Assembly: GCF_903914075.1 (NCBI RefSeq)
Contig: NZ_CAIWNQ010000010.1
Coordinates: 83,130 to 147,129 of the forward strand
DNA length: 64,000 nt
Direction: 5' to 3'
From: Ruegeria sp. THAF57
GTDB lineage: Bacteria > Pseudomonadota > Alphaproteobacteria > Rhodobacterales > Rhodobacteraceae
The notes below the pieces were generated by a model, which had not been told where the DNA came from, did not search any database, and saw only the letters and a list, made by a program, of their open reading frames with translations. Positions 19,259 through 28,870 of this stretch are shown here, in pieces. The position numbers and the translations under genes are program-made. Numbering within the stretch: the first letter of the stretch is position 1; every line of letters starts with the position of its first letter.

Positions 19259-20716
19259 TTACCTTGGCCACGGCAGCGAATAGGTTTTGACGTTGGTGAA
19301 GAACTTCATCGCTTCGATCACGCCTTCTTTCACGCCGTTGCCACTGTCCTTGATGCCGCCGAAGGGGGACATTTCGATGCGGTAGCCGGGTTGCTCCCAG
19401 ATATTGCAAGTGCCAACGTCGAGGCCGTTGATATAGGCAATCGCACGGTTCAAGTCGTTGGTACAGACACCCGAGGACAAGCCGAACTCGGTCGAGTTCG
19501 AGATCGCCATCACCTGATCATCATCGTCGGGCACGCGGACGATGGGGATAATGGGGCCGAAGGTTTCCTCCATCACCAGCTCGCTGTCATGGGGCACTTT
19601 ATCGACCACGATGGGCGGCAGCAGCGCGCCCTGACGACCGGGGTGATAAAGGATTTCAGCACCCTCTTTTTCGGCCATGTAGACGCGGTTCTCAAATAGT
19701 TCCGCCGCCTTGTCATGGATCACGCAGCCCAGCTCAGTCTCGGGGTCCTGGGGGTCGCCGAACTTGATCTTCTTGGCCTTTTCCAACACCAGCGGAACAA
19801 ACTTGTCCGCCACACTGTCCTGAACCAGAATGCGCTTGATCGCGGTGCAGCGCTGGCCCGAATTGCCGGTGGCACCGGCCACGGCAATGGTCGCAGCCTT
19901 ATCCAGATCGGCATCGGTCAGATCGTTGAGCACAATCAGGGGATCATTACCCCCAAGTTCCAGCGCCTGGCGTTTGTAGACCGCCTTGGCCGCGATCATC
20001 TTGCCGACCGGAACACCGCCGGTGAAGGTGATGATGTCGATCTTGTCATTGGTGATCATCTCGTCGCCGATATCCTGCGGCCAGCCGGTGACCACCTGGA
20101 ACATCTCGGGCGGCAGACCGGCCTCGTACAGAATATCCGCCAATGTCAGACAGGTCATCGGTGTCAGTTCCGTCGGTTTGCAGACCATACAGTTGTTGGT
20201 GGCAATCGACGGCGCGATCTTGTGGCTGACCATATTCAGCGGGTGGTTAAAGGGCGTGATCGCACTGATCGCGCCCACGGGTTCGCGCGTGGTGAAGATC
20301 TTGCGATCCTTGCCATTGTGGGTCAGGTCGCACGAGAAGATCTCGCCATCATCCTTCAGCGCCTCGGCGGCGGCGAACTGATAGACATCCTGCGCGCGTT
20401 TGGTCTCGTAGATCGCGTGCTGGTGGCAAATGCCCAGCTCCAGCACCAGCCATTTGGCCAGGTATTCGCGCCGCTCGCCGATCAACTCTCCGGCGCGTTG
20501 CAGGATCTGACTGCGTTCGTACCGGGTGAGCTTGGATTCGTAATTCGCCGCAATTTCGAACGCCTTGCGGGCGTGCTCGGCCTTGCCCGCGGGGACATGG
20601 CCGATCACTTCGTTGGTGTAAGGATAGAGAACGGGCACCGTCTCGTCGGTAAAGACGATCTCGCCGCCGATGCGCATCCCCTCATTTCTGATCTCTGTCA
20701 TCGGTTGATCTTTCAT
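19259..20716 (-). CDS. phnY: Phosphonoacetaldehyde dehydrogenase
   Basis: 485 residues of the aldehyde dehydrogenase superfamily: substrate/NAD segment [26 protein letters not shown] with the general-base Glu, and catalytic Cys in [13 protein letters not shown]. In phnWAY clusters this enzyme oxidises phosphonoacetaldehyde to phosphonoacetate with NAD. It stands 3 bp after the phosphonoacetate hydrolase gene, in the same direction. A second ATG five codons in (20701) is an equally good start. Together with PhnW and PhnA it completes the hydrolytic route from 2-aminoethylphosphonate to acetate and phosphate. Confidence 0.92.
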   Translation of the reverse strand: MKDQPMTEIRNEGMRIGGEIVFTDETVPVLYPYTNEVIGHVPAGKAEHARKAFEIAANYESKLTRYERSQILQRAGELIGERREYLAKWLVLELGICHQHAIYETKRAQDVYQFAAAEALKDDGEIFSCDLTHNGKDRKIFTTREPVGAISAITPFNHPLNMVSHKIAPSIATNNCMVCKPTELTPMTCLTLADILYEAGLPPEMFQVVTGWPQDIGDEMITNDKIDIITFTGGVPVGKMIAAKAVYKRQALELGGNDPLIVLNDLTDADLDKAATIAVAGATGNSGQRCTAIKRILVQDSVADKFVPLVLEKAKKIKFGDPQDPETELGCVIHDKAAELFENRVYMAEKEGAEILYHPGRQGALLPPIVVDKVPHDSELVMEETFGPIIPIVRVPDDDDQVMAISNSTEFGLSSGVCTNDLNRAIAYINGLDVGTCNIWEQPGYRIEMSPFGGIKDSGNGVKEGVIEAMKFFTNVKTYSLPWPR

Positions 20717-20719
20717 GGC

Positions 20720-21967
20720 TTACTGGGCCGCCGCTGTCGTGGCGTAGAAAAACGCATCAAAGTTGCGCAGATCGGGCGCGTTGCCCAGATCAATCACGCG
20801 GTTGACGATGAAGGGCACTTCCTGCTCGGTCAAGCCGCCATGGCTGCGCAGCGGCTCGCCCAGGGCCGCCAGATCGTGCCGGTCCGCCGAGGTGCCGATG
20901 GTCATCCCTCCGGTGCAGACCATGGTCAGATCCCCGATGCGGTCGGCGGGCAGTTCGTATTTGGCAACCGCCTCTTCCTTGGTCAGCACTTCCATCATCT
21001 CAGGAAGTGCAGCCACCTTGGCCTTGACCTCGGCACGTTCGGCACCTTCGGGCAGGTAGACCGTGGCAAACGATCCCAGCGCACCGTGATGGACCACATA
21101 CGGGTCGGTGATCGGCAGGATTACACGGGCCTTGCCCTCACCCAGCCAGTCGTCAAACACGTCCTGCATATAGATGACCGACGGCTCTTTCGAGGTCGGT
21201 TCGTGCTTGGCCTTCATGCCGTGGTCGGCGGTCACAACAATGGCGGCACCCATTTCATCCAACTGCGCCAGATACTTGTCAAACATGGCGTAGAAATCCA
21301 GCGCGCCCTGCTCTTCCGGGGCGAACTTGTGCTGCACATAGTCGGTGGTCGACAGGTACATCACGTCCGGGCGCATCTCTTTCAGCAGCTTCACACCGGC
21401 GGCAAAGACAAATTCCGACAACTCGGCGGAATACACTTCCGGAACCGGCATCCCCAGCCAGGCGCTAGCATTGTCGATGCCGTGTTCTGCCTTGGTGGTT
21501 TCGCCCGAGCGTTCAGCAGAAAAGGCAACCGCGCGGTCGTCGTCGAATTTCAGGCCTGCGCCCAGCAGTGCCCGCAGTTTGTCCTTGGCAGTAACCATTG
21601 CGACGCGATAACCCGCCTCATAGAATTGCGAGAAGATGGTTGGCGCACGCAGGAAGCGCACATCGTTCATCATCACCTCCTCACCGGTTTCCGGGTCGTA
21701 AAGGAAATTACCGCAAATCCCATGCACGATCGGCGGGCGACCGGTGGCGATCGACAGGTTGTTGGGGTTGGTGAAGGACGGGATCACAGAATGCGCCAGC
21801 CGGTCGGTGCCGGTTTCGCGGATACGCTTGAGCGTCGGCATCAGCCCTTTGGCGATAGCCACATCCAGATAATCCGGCTCGCACCCGTCCAGACAGATGG
21901 CAATGGCGGGGACTTTGGGGGCAGGATAAACGCGCTCGTTCGCCGTCACGGGGGTTTGAATAGTCAT
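20720..21967 (-). CDS. phnA: Phosphonoacetate hydrolase
   Basis: 415 residues of the alkaline-phosphatase superfamily. Metal-binding residues are seen in AICLDGCEPDYLDVA and in VVTADHGMKAKHE, and the nucleophilic Thr sits in SFTNPNNLSIATG. The family splits the C-P bond of phosphonoacetate into acetate and phosphate using two zinc ions. It lies between phnW and phnY in one operon. Length and motifs are those of characterised PhnA proteins. Confidence 0.93.
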   Translation of the reverse strand: MTIQTPVTANERVYPAPKVPAIAICLDGCEPDYLDVAIAKGLMPTLKRIRETGTDRLAHSVIPSFTNPNNLSIATGRPPIVHGICGNFLYDPETGEEVMMNDVRFLRAPTIFSQFYEAGYRVAMVTAKDKLRALLGAGLKFDDDRAVAFSAERSGETTKAEHGIDNASAWLGMPVPEVYSAELSEFVFAAGVKLLKEMRPDVMYLSTTDYVQHKFAPEEQGALDFYAMFDKYLAQLDEMGAAIVVTADHGMKAKHEPTSKEPSVIYMQDVFDDWLGEGKARVILPITDPYVVHHGALGSFATVYLPEGAERAEVKAKVAALPEMMEVLTKEEAVAKYELPADRIGDLTMVCTGGMTIGTSADRHDLAALGEPLRSHGGLTEQEVPFIVNRVIDLGNAPDLRNFDAFFYATTAAAQ

Positions 21968-21986
21968 TTAGGGGTGTCCTTGTTTC

Positions 21987-23174
21987 TTATGCGGCCAGCT
22001 TGGCGCGTTCTTTAAGTGCGAGTGCCGGAGGAGCCGCGCTGGCGACCCCCATCTCGGCCAGAGTTTCCTTAGCAGCAGCAACAACCTGCCGCATCACATG
22101 CTCATCCATCTGCCCGATGCAGCCGACGCGGAAACTGTCCACAACAGTCAACTTGCCCGGATAGATGATAAAGCCTTTGTCCTTCATCAGATCGTAGAAG
22201 CGCGAGAACACGAACTTTTCGTCCGCAGGGCAGAAAAACGTCACGATGATCGGGCTTAGCCAGCGGTTCTGCAGCAGCGTCTCGAACCCAAGCTCGCGCA
22301 TCCCTGCGACAATCACGTCGCGGTTATTCGCATAGCGCGCACCGCGTCCTGCAACCCCACCTTCGGCCTCATGCGCCCTAAGCGCTTCGAGGAAGGCCGC
22401 AACCACGTGGGTCGGCGGAGTAAACCGCCACTGGCCGGTCTTTTCCATATGCGCCCATTGCGCATGTACATCCAGCGACAGCGAGTGGCTGTTGCCCTTG
22501 GCGGCCTTCAGCTCATCCTTGCGGGCGATGATAAAGCCAAAGCCGGGCACGCCTTCGATGCATTTGTTAGCCGAGGACACCATCGCCTCATACCGGATTT
22601 CTGACGGCTTCAGTTCAATAGCGCCAAAGGCAGACATCGAATCGATCAGCAGCTTCCGGCCCGCCGCATAGACCGCCTCGGAAATCTCTTCGACCGGGTT
22701 TAGAATGCCCGAGGAAGTCTCGCAATGGATCGCGACCACGTGGGTGATTGCCGGATCGTTGGCGAGGATTTCGGCCACTTCCGAACCGCGTGGCGGCAGG
22801 TAATCACCCTTGTCCAGAACCAGATGATCGCGTCCGAGGTATTCCAGCGTCTGCGCCGAGCGCTGACCATAGGCCCCGTTCGCAAGAACCAGTGTCTTGC
22901 TTTCCCGCGGAATGAACGATGCCAGCATTGCCTCGACTGAAAAACTGCCACTGCCTTGCATCGGCACACAATCATAGGCGTCACCGCCTTCGCCAAGCAA
23001 GGCAAGCAACCGGGTGCGCATGTCACGGGTCATGGCGCGGAAATCATCATCCCAGCTTCCCCAATCGCGCAGCATCGCTTGTTTTACAGCATAAGATGTC
23101 GTCAATGGACCTGGCGTCAGAAGAAATGGTTCGCCCAGTTTCGGCGACAGGATTTTTGGATCTGATTGGATCAT
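21987..23174 (-). CDS. phnW: 2-Aminoethylphosphonate-pyruvate aminotransferase
   Basis: About 395 residues, class V aminotransferase fold. The N-terminal PFLLTPGPLTTSYAVKQAML is diagnostic of PhnW, and the PLP lysine is in SSANKCIEGVPGFGF. It moves the amino group of aminoethylphosphonate to pyruvate, giving phosphonoacetaldehyde and alanine. The ATG at 23174 has CGGAG eight bases upstream; seven more in-frame codons lead to another ATG at 23195. It is the first gene of the catabolic operon and is divergent from the LysR regulator. Confidence 0.92.
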   Translation of the reverse strand: MIQSDPKILSPKLGEPFLLTPGPLTTSYAVKQAMLRDWGSWDDDFRAMTRDMRTRLLALLGEGGDAYDCVPMQGSGSFSVEAMLASFIPRESKTLVLANGAYGQRSAQTLEYLGRDHLVLDKGDYLPPRGSEVAEILANDPAITHVVAIHCETSSGILNPVEEISEAVYAAGRKLLIDSMSAFGAIELKPSEIRYEAMVSSANKCIEGVPGFGFIIARKDELKAAKGNSHSLSLDVHAQWAHMEKTGQWRFTPPTHVVAAFLEALRAHEAEGGVAGRGARYANNRDVIVAGMRELGFETLLQNRWLSPIIVTFFCPADEKFVFSRFYDLMKDKGFIIYPGKLTVVDSFRVGCIGQMDEHVMRQVVAAAKETLAEMGVASAAPPALALKERAKLAA

Positions 23175-23221
23175 TTTGGCGCTCCGGGAGGTCATCTTAG
23201 GACTACATTTGCATCACGAAT

Positions 23222-23274
23222 TTCCATATGTAAAATCGCTAAAATCAATCTGATCATAGGCAGAACTTATGGAA
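23222..23274. promoter_or_regulatory. Likely LysR operator between phnW and its regulator
   Basis: The 95-bp divergent gap contains TTCCATA at 23222-23228 and its exact inverse TATGGAA at 23268-23274, 39 bp apart, in AT-rich DNA. Such spaced inverted half-sites in front of a divergent LysR gene fit activator binding, but binding has not been shown. Confidence 0.4.
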
Positions 23275-23290
23275 AATCAGGAAGGAAAAA

Positions 23291-24181
23291 ATGCGACATA
23301 GCCAGCTGAGAGCGTTTCATTATGTGGCCTTGCACGGTGGGTTTTCCCGTGCAGCCGAAGTCCTGTTTCTGACCCAGCCGGCTGTTTCGGAACAGGTACG
23401 CAGGTTGGAGCAGGAACACGACCTGTTGCTGTTCCAACGTGAACGCAAACGCGTTTTTCTAACGCCTCAGGGCGAACGTTTGTTCCGATACACCAAACAG
23501 TATTTTGAGATAGAAGCTCAGATCGAAGATTACCTGTCGGAATCCAAGGCCGCTGTAGAAGGTGAGCTTCGTATCATCGCGGACTCGGCGCACCATCTAA
23601 CTGATTTCCTTGGTCCTTTTCGGGCCGCATTTCCTCTGATCAAGCTTACTGTGAGATCAGGCAATACCAACGAAGTCCTGGACGAGCTTAGGGCCTATAA
23701 CGCCGAAATCGGTATCGTTGGCAGCCCCTCTCCTGGCAATGACATGACGCTTTTGAATTTGGGTGAGTCGAGCATCATAGCCTTCGCAAACAGTGAATTG
23801 TTACCAAAGGCCACGACCAGTCTAAGGTTCAACGAGTTGGGCACATTGCCATTGGTGTTTCGAGAAAGCGGCTCAAAAACCCGCCAGAAGCTGGAAGACG
23901 AGGCTGAAAGAAGAAAGACAAAACTCAATCCGGCTATTGTGGCCGAAGGACGCGAGGCGGTGCGCGAACTGGTCGCATCTGGCGCCGGGATCGGATTTGT
24001 CTCCCAAGCTGAATTTGGCCGCGATGATCGCCTCAGACAGATTGAACTTAAGGACGTGGACCTGCGTATGGGTGAAAGTATGATCTACCTCTCACAACGC
24101 CAAGAGGTCAAAGTCATCCGTACGTTTATGGATTTCGTCAAGCGGGTACAGGCGACAAAGCCAAACTCCGAAGCGGTGTAA
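23291..24181 (+). CDS. LysR-family regulator of phosphonate genes
   Basis: 296 residues. The N-terminal winged HTH (LRAFHYVALHGGFSRAAEVLFLTQPAVSEQVRRLEQEHDLLLFQR) is typical of LysR, followed by a two-lobed effector domain (GELRIIADSAHH...VRSGNTNEVLDELRAYNAEIGIVG). AGGAAGG precedes the ATG. It is divergent from phnW and adjacent to the AEP transporter, so it probably activates both in response to aminoethylphosphonate or a metabolite. The Phe-rich start RAFHYV resembles other AEP-linked LysR proteins. Confidence 0.88.
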   Translation: MRHSQLRAFHYVALHGGFSRAAEVLFLTQPAVSEQVRRLEQEHDLLLFQRERKRVFLTPQGERLFRYTKQYFEIEAQIEDYLSESKAAVEGELRIIADSAHHLTDFLGPFRAAFPLIKLTVRSGNTNEVLDELRAYNAEIGIVGSPSPGNDMTLLNLGESSIIAFANSELLPKATTSLRFNELGTLPLVFRESGSKTRQKLEDEAERRKTKLNPAIVAEGREAVRELVASGAGIGFVSQAEFGRDDRLRQIELKDVDLRMGESMIYLSQRQEVKVIRTFMDFVKRVQATKPNSEAV

Positions 24182-24214
24182 GCAGCCCCGGAGGTTGGCA
24201 AATCAGGCCCGGCA

Positions 24215-26224
24215 TCAGCGGCTGCGCCAGGCTTGAGTGCGGCTCAGAATGCCTTTTGATGCAATCAGGTGCAGAATTCGGGCCGCCGCATTGGTGTAGA
24301 AGATCATCATTCCCATCGCGGCCGCAGGTGCGATGTCGCCCGCATCATCCATATTCAACACCGCAATCGAGGCCAGCGTCGTCTTGGGTGAATACAGGAA
24401 CACCACCGCCGAAACCGTCGTCATCGCGTTGACGAACAGATAGATCGAGATATCCAGGATCGCAGGCAGACATACCGGCACCGTCACCCGCGCGAACAGC
24501 TTCATTGTTGGCTGCTTGAGCGAAGCCGAAACAGATTCAAACTCTGTATCCATCTGCTTGAGAGCGGTCACCGCCGTCAGGTGCGACACGGTATAGAAGT
24601 GGGTTACCGAGCAGATTACAAGGATGGCCATCGTACCGTAGATTGCGTTTAGCGGGTTTGAGGGGTTGTTGAAGAAGAAGATATAAGCCAAACCCAGCAC
24701 CATTCCGGGGATCGCCATCGGCAACATGGCAAACATCTGGAACAGCGCCCGCCCGGTTTTGAAGCCGTTAGACTTTTCAACCAGATAAGCCCCGAAGAAA
24801 ATGATCGAGGTGCCGATCACCGCCGTCAACAGCGCCATCTTGATCGAATTGAAGTACGACCCCCAGCCACCGCCATCCATCTTGTCGAACTGATAGTTGT
24901 TCAGGCTCAGGCTCAGGTCATATGGCCAGAACTTGATCAGCGCGGCGAATTGGCAAACCGCCAGCATTCCGACGATAAACAGGGCAACCATGCTGCAATA
25001 GATCAGCATGATGCGATCGGTTTTCGGGTGCGGTTTCGGCCGATACGGCACCGAACGCGCCGACAGCAGCGCCACCTGTTTCGACTGCACCAGACGGTCG
25101 ATGGCAAATGCCAGAATCGCCGGAACCACCAGAACAACCGAGACGACAGCGCCCATTTCAAAGTTTTGTTGGCCGATTACCTGCTTGTAGATATCCACCG
25201 CCAGAACGTTGAACTGACCCCCGATTACCTTCGGCAGGCCAAAGTCGGTGATCACAAGGTTGAACACAACAAAAGCCGCCGAGATCAGGCCATAGCGCGC
25301 GCCCGGAATGGTCACTGTCCAGAAGGTACGCCAGGGGGTTGAGCGAAGACTCGACGCGGCCTCATATAGTCGAGCATCCGAGATTGCCAAAGCCGTTGAT
25401 ATGATCAGGAAGGCATGTGGGAAAGTGAAAAAGACCGAGCCGATGACGATGCCGATGGGGCCGTAGATGCTTGCTCCAAACAACAGCTCTTTCAGCATCC
25501 CCTGATTGCCAAACAGATAAACCAGTGCAATGCCAGGCAACAGCGAGGGAACAAGGATCGGAGCCATGGCGACCAGCCGGAACATGCCCGTGAACCGCAT
25601 ACAACTGCGGTTCAGTGCATAAGCAAACCAGAAGGCCAGCGTGACGGTTATGATCGTGCTGACGATCGCAATCCATATCGAGTTCTTGACCGAGTTGAAC
25701 AACGCCGGAGTCGAGAAATAGTTGGCGAAGTTTTCTACACCCGTCGCTTTTATCGGGCGCAGTTGCACGCGCCGGAAGGTATTCGAATCCAGCTCGACCC
25801 AGTCCGTGCCTTTCTGCAGGTTCGACCCGATCAGGAACCGACCATCGGGCACCGTGTTTCGGATTTTATACATCACCGGACTGCGGAAACTGAAATCGGG
25901 GAAGAATGGCGTAACCGAGAGCCGCCCGTCAGAACCGGTCGAAAGTTCCTGATCGGTATAGGCCCCGGTTTCCGTATTCAATTGGGTGCCATTCAGGATG
26001 GTTCCACTGAACACACCATTGTCGTCGCTGACCTGAAACTCGTATTGCGACAGCTCTATCCGATAGGTCGAGAAGGACTTGGACAGCATCGCCCAAAGTG
26101 GAAACGCCAGCGTCACGACCAGGTACAGGGCGATGACCATCATGCCACCGCGCATGATGAGGTCGTCGCGGCTCAGCTTGCCCTTGATCAGCGGACCAGC
26201 GGGGAGAGAGGTGGTGTCAGTCAT
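24215..26224 (-). CDS. 2-Aminoethylphosphonate ABC transporter permease, fused two-domain form
   Basis: 669 residues with two binding-protein-dependent permease domains in one chain, separated near residue 400. Each has the EAA-type loop that contacts the ATPase: DARLYEAASSLRSTPWRTFWTVTIPGAR in the first half and DTEFESVSASLKQPTMKLFARVTVPV in the second. A large periplasmic insert (about residues 55-170) lies after the first membrane segment. This architecture matches the putative AEP transporter permeases found beside phnW. Its ATG overlaps the ATPase stop (26224), so the pair is translationally coupled. Confidence 0.88.
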   Translation of the reverse strand: MTDTTSLPAGPLIKGKLSRDDLIMRGGMMVIALYLVVTLAFPLWAMLSKSFSTYRIELSQYEFQVSDDNGVFSGTILNGTQLNTETGAYTDQELSTGSDGRLSVTPFFPDFSFRSPVMYKIRNTVPDGRFLIGSNLQKGTDWVELDSNTFRRVQLRPIKATGVENFANYFSTPALFNSVKNSIWIAIVSTIITVTLAFWFAYALNRSCMRFTGMFRLVAMAPILVPSLLPGIALVYLFGNQGMLKELLFGASIYGPIGIVIGSVFFTFPHAFLIISTALAISDARLYEAASSLRSTPWRTFWTVTIPGARYGLISAAFVVFNLVITDFGLPKVIGGQFNVLAVDIYKQVIGQQNFEMGAVVSVVLVVPAILAFAIDRLVQSKQVALLSARSVPYRPKPHPKTDRIMLIYCSMVALFIVGMLAVCQFAALIKFWPYDLSLSLNNYQFDKMDGGGWGSYFNSIKMALLTAVIGTSIIFFGAYLVEKSNGFKTGRALFQMFAMLPMAIPGMVLGLAYIFFFNNPSNPLNAIYGTMAILVICSVTHFYTVSHLTAVTALKQMDTEFESVSASLKQPTMKLFARVTVPVCLPAILDISIYLFVNAMTTVSAVVFLYSPKTTLASIAVLNMDDAGDIAPAAAMGMMIFYTNAAARILHLIASKGILSRTQAWRSR

Positions 26225-27354
26225 CAGCCCTCCTCCGCCGGGGTGAAGGCCATCAAACGGTTGCGGGGCAGTTCGATCATCATCTGCCCGCCCGCTTCAA
26301 GACCCAGACGACGGACCGCATTGATCGAGAAGTCACCGATCAGTTCTTTCGCACCGAAAATCTGATGCGACAGGCGGCAGCGCCAGAACGAACCGAGGAA
26401 CTCCATTTCAGTGATCAACACCTCAAACGCATTTTCTGGCGTCGTGATGACGTCCGGCGCGTCCGGTGAACGCGCGCCTTCGCCATGCGGAATGATATCC
26501 TCGGGGCGAACGGCCGCGACGATCCGGTTGCCTTTCTGCAGGCTGTGCGGCTCGCATTTCAGGATTGAACCGCCCAATTCCAACGTCTCGGCATCGCCTG
26601 CGACGGCGGGTAGCTGGTTCATCGCACCAATAAAATCGGCCACGAATAAGTTCGACGGGTGGCGGTAGATCTCGGTCGGGGTGCCAACCTGCTCGATCAC
26701 GCCATGGTTCATGACAACGATCCGGTCAGCCATGGCCAGTGCCTCTTCCTGGTCGTGTGTCACCATCACGGTGGTCACGCCCAGCTTACGCTGCAATTCC
26801 TTGATCTCGTGCCGCAAATGTACACGGACCTTGGCATCGAGCGCCGACAGCGGCTCATCCAGCAGCAACAGACCGGGGTTGGTGGCAATGGCGCGCGCAA
26901 GCGCGATCCGCTGTTGCTGTCCGCCCGAAAGCTGGGCTGGGTATTTGCTGCCTTGATCCGGCAGACCCACGAGGTTCAGCAGCTCGGCCACGCGCACAGC
27001 AATCTCGGATTTGCTGCGGCCAGTGTTTTCAAGCCCAAATGCAATGTTCTTTTCGATCGTCAGGTTCGGAAACAGCGCGTAAGACTGGAACACAATGCCA
27101 AAATCGCGCTCGGACGGGGGCAGGTTCGAGACATCCTTGCCATCCTGCATCACAGTACCCTTGGTTTGCAGGTCCAGACCTGCGATCGCCCTCAGAAGGG
27201 TTGTCTTGCCGCAACCGGAAGGGCCCAGAAAACAGATGAATTCGCCTTCGTTGATGTCCAGCGAGATATCCCGGAGGGCCAGAAATTCGCCAAACGCTTT
27301 CCAGAGGTCTTGGATACTCAGATAGAGATCACCGGGAGAGGTTTTCTTGAGCAC
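26224..27354 (-). CDS. phnT: 2-Aminoethylphosphonate ABC transporter ATP-binding protein
   Basis: 376 residues: Walker A GPSGCGKTTLLRAIAG, signature LSGGQQQRIALARAIAT, Walker B GLLLLDEPLSALDAK and switch His VMVTHDQEEALAMAD, followed by a C-terminal TOBE-like regulatory part (about residues 240-376). It is of the spermidine/iron type that serves AEP uptake in phn clusters. It lies between the binding-protein gene and the fused permease in one operon, after a GC-rich hairpin. Confidence 0.88.
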   Translation of the reverse strand: MLKKTSPGDLYLSIQDLWKAFGEFLALRDISLDINEGEFICFLGPSGCGKTTLLRAIAGLDLQTKGTVMQDGKDVSNLPPSERDFGIVFQSYALFPNLTIEKNIAFGLENTGRSKSEIAVRVAELLNLVGLPDQGSKYPAQLSGGQQQRIALARAIATNPGLLLLDEPLSALDAKVRVHLRHEIKELQRKLGVTTVMVTHDQEEALAMADRIVVMNHGVIEQVGTPTEIYRHPSNLFVADFIGAMNQLPAVAGDAETLELGGSILKCEPHSLQKGNRIVAAVRPEDIIPHGEGARSPDAPDVITTPENAFEVLITEMEFLGSFWRCRLSHQIFGAKELIGDFSINAVRRLGLEAGGQMMIELPRNRLMAFTPAEEG

Positions 27355-27457
27355 GGGGAGTGGTCCTTGAGCTTTGCGCAGCAGCCATGACGCAAGAATG
27401 GCCAGAAATTCGCCGCGTCGGTCATATGAATTATTAGGGGAGGCGTATCCAGCGGTT

Positions 27458-27478
27458 GGAGGGGCATTAAGCCCCTCC
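27458..27478 (-). other. Stem-loop after the AEP binding-protein gene
   Basis: GGAGGGGC at 27458-27465 pairs with GCCCCTCC at 27471-27478 (8-bp GC stem, 5-nt loop), 12 bp downstream of the binding-protein stop on the minus strand and about 100 bp before the ATPase gene. No T-run follows, so partial read-through is expected, giving more binding protein than ATPase. Confidence 0.65.
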
Positions 27479-27489
27479 GGCTTGAGTGG

Positions 27490-28512
27490 TTATTCTTTGG
27501 GCTCGGATTTACCATCATAGCGCGACTGCCATTCTTTCAGGATAGCGGCGCGATTATTGGCTGCGAACTCAAAGTCATTCTCGATCATCGCGTCCAACAA
27601 ACCGTCGGGGAAATGTTCAACCGGCTTGGCAACGCCCGGCATAGCGACAACGGCATAGCCCACGTTGTACATTTCGTTGGCTTCTTTTGTGACCGAGAAA
27701 TCAACAAGTTTCTGTGCCGCTTCCTGATTGGCCGTCCCGGCAACAATCGCGGTCGCTTCCATATCCCAGCCGACGCCTTCGCTTGGCACGATGATTTCCA
27801 GTGGCGCGCCCGCGGCCTTGGATTTGGCACCGCGGAACGCAAACGAAATCCCGATCGGGATCTCACCGGCGGCGGCCAGCTTGCACGGCTTTGAACCAGA
27901 GTGGGTATAACGCGCAATGTTCCCATGCAGCGCGTCCATGTATTCCCAGCCACCTTCTTCACCGAACAACTGCAACCAGCTTGAAACGTCGAGGAATCCG
28001 GTCCCAGACGAGTTCGGGTTCGGCATGATGACATGACCCTGATACTGTGCGTCGGTCAAGTCTTTCCACGATGTCGGCGGCGTTAGGCCCGCCTTTTCGG
28101 CCTCGACCGTATTGTAGCAGACCGAGGCGACCCAAGCGTCCATACCCACCCAACTGGGAACATCGCCGCTGTCGACGAATTTGGGATCCAGCTTTTCAAC
28201 ACCAACCGGTGCATACGGTTCCAGCATGTCTTCGGATTTCAACAGCAGCAGCGATGTCGCGGCCAAACCCCAAACCACATCAGCCTGCGGGTTGTCGCGC
28301 TCGGCCAGCAACTTGGCGGTAATGATGCCTGTGGAATCCCGCACCCAATTGATTTTGATATCTGGGTGAACCGCGTTGAATTCTTCGGCATAGCGGGCCA
28401 GATCTTCGGCTTCAACCGCGGTATAGACAGTCAATTCAGTTTCGGCAGCGGCAGCGGTAGCCATCAGGGCGCCCGCGACAGTGGCGACGAACTTGGACGT
28501 ATTTTTTTTCAT
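27490..28512 (-). CDS. 2-Aminoethylphosphonate ABC transporter periplasmic binding protein
   Basis: 340 residues. The signal peptide (MKKNTSKFVATVAGALMATAAAA) is followed by TELTVYTAVEAEDLARYAEEFNA, the start of a type 2 periplasmic binding fold related to iron and AEP binding proteins. Conserved family parts include DVVWGLAATSLLLLKSE and SSGTGFLDVSSWLQLFGEEGGWEYMD. The gene heads the transporter operon next to the phnWAY genes. Ligand assignment to aminoethylphosphonate is by family and context. Confidence 0.88.
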   Translation of the reverse strand: MKKNTSKFVATVAGALMATAAAAETELTVYTAVEAEDLARYAEEFNAVHPDIKINWVRDSTGIITAKLLAERDNPQADVVWGLAATSLLLLKSEDMLEPYAPVGVEKLDPKFVDSGDVPSWVGMDAWVASVCYNTVEAEKAGLTPPTSWKDLTDAQYQGHVIMPNPNSSGTGFLDVSSWLQLFGEEGGWEYMDALHGNIARYTHSGSKPCKLAAAGEIPIGISFAFRGAKSKAAGAPLEIIVPSEGVGWDMEATAIVAGTANQEAAQKLVDFSVTKEANEMYNVGYAVVAMPGVAKPVEHFPDGLLDAMIENDFEFAANNRAAILKEWQSRYDGKSEPKE

Positions 28513-28870
28513 GTCTTCCTCTGTTGTGTAGATTTTGACGTAGGCACCATTCTTGCGTGGCGCTTCCTTTACCTGTTCTCGGCGCGGATAATGTTGACAG
28601 AAATCTAGAACAAGAAAAGTCGATAATTTCTACTACATCATAAACTGTATTTATACATTTCAAGCGCGCGGGAAATGCAGCGGCATCTGGCCATTCCGCC
28701 GAAAATTTAGGCAAATATGTCATTCAACCGTCTGGGCACCTAAAAAAACGCCCCATCCAAGCAGCGTATGCCGTATTATCGACGGCCGTTTTTCGAGATG
28801 TGCTCAAAGGCTCGCGCGCCTTAGGCGCGCGGCAGTCGCGGGTTCAGAACTTTGGTTCTAAAAACTGTGT
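28513..28870. promoter_or_regulatory. Promoter region of the AEP transporter and 3' hairpins of the Na/Pi gene
   Basis: 358 bp between the Na/phosphate gene end and the AEP binding-protein start. Near 28813-28831 is a perfect 8-bp stem CGCGCGCC / GGCGCGCG with a TTA loop, and AGAACCAAAGTTCT forms a second small stem at 28847-28860; both follow the Na/Pi stop on the minus strand and probably end that transcript. The AT-rich part 28600-28665 contains TGTATTTATACA (28647-28658), a possible operator for the leftward transporter operon. Confidence 0.45.

Noticed and set aside
19715..22015. 766-codon open frame on the plus strand opposite phnY and phnA
   Set aside because: It is rich in His, Gln, Gly and Arg, has no domain, and mirrors two well-supported genes on the other strand; typical antisense frame in GC-rich DNA.
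28847..28860. AGAACCAAAGTTCT hairpin as a possible tRNA-like or attachment site
   Set aside because: No cloverleaf could be built around it and no integrase is nearby; it fits better as part of the Na/Pi gene 3' end.
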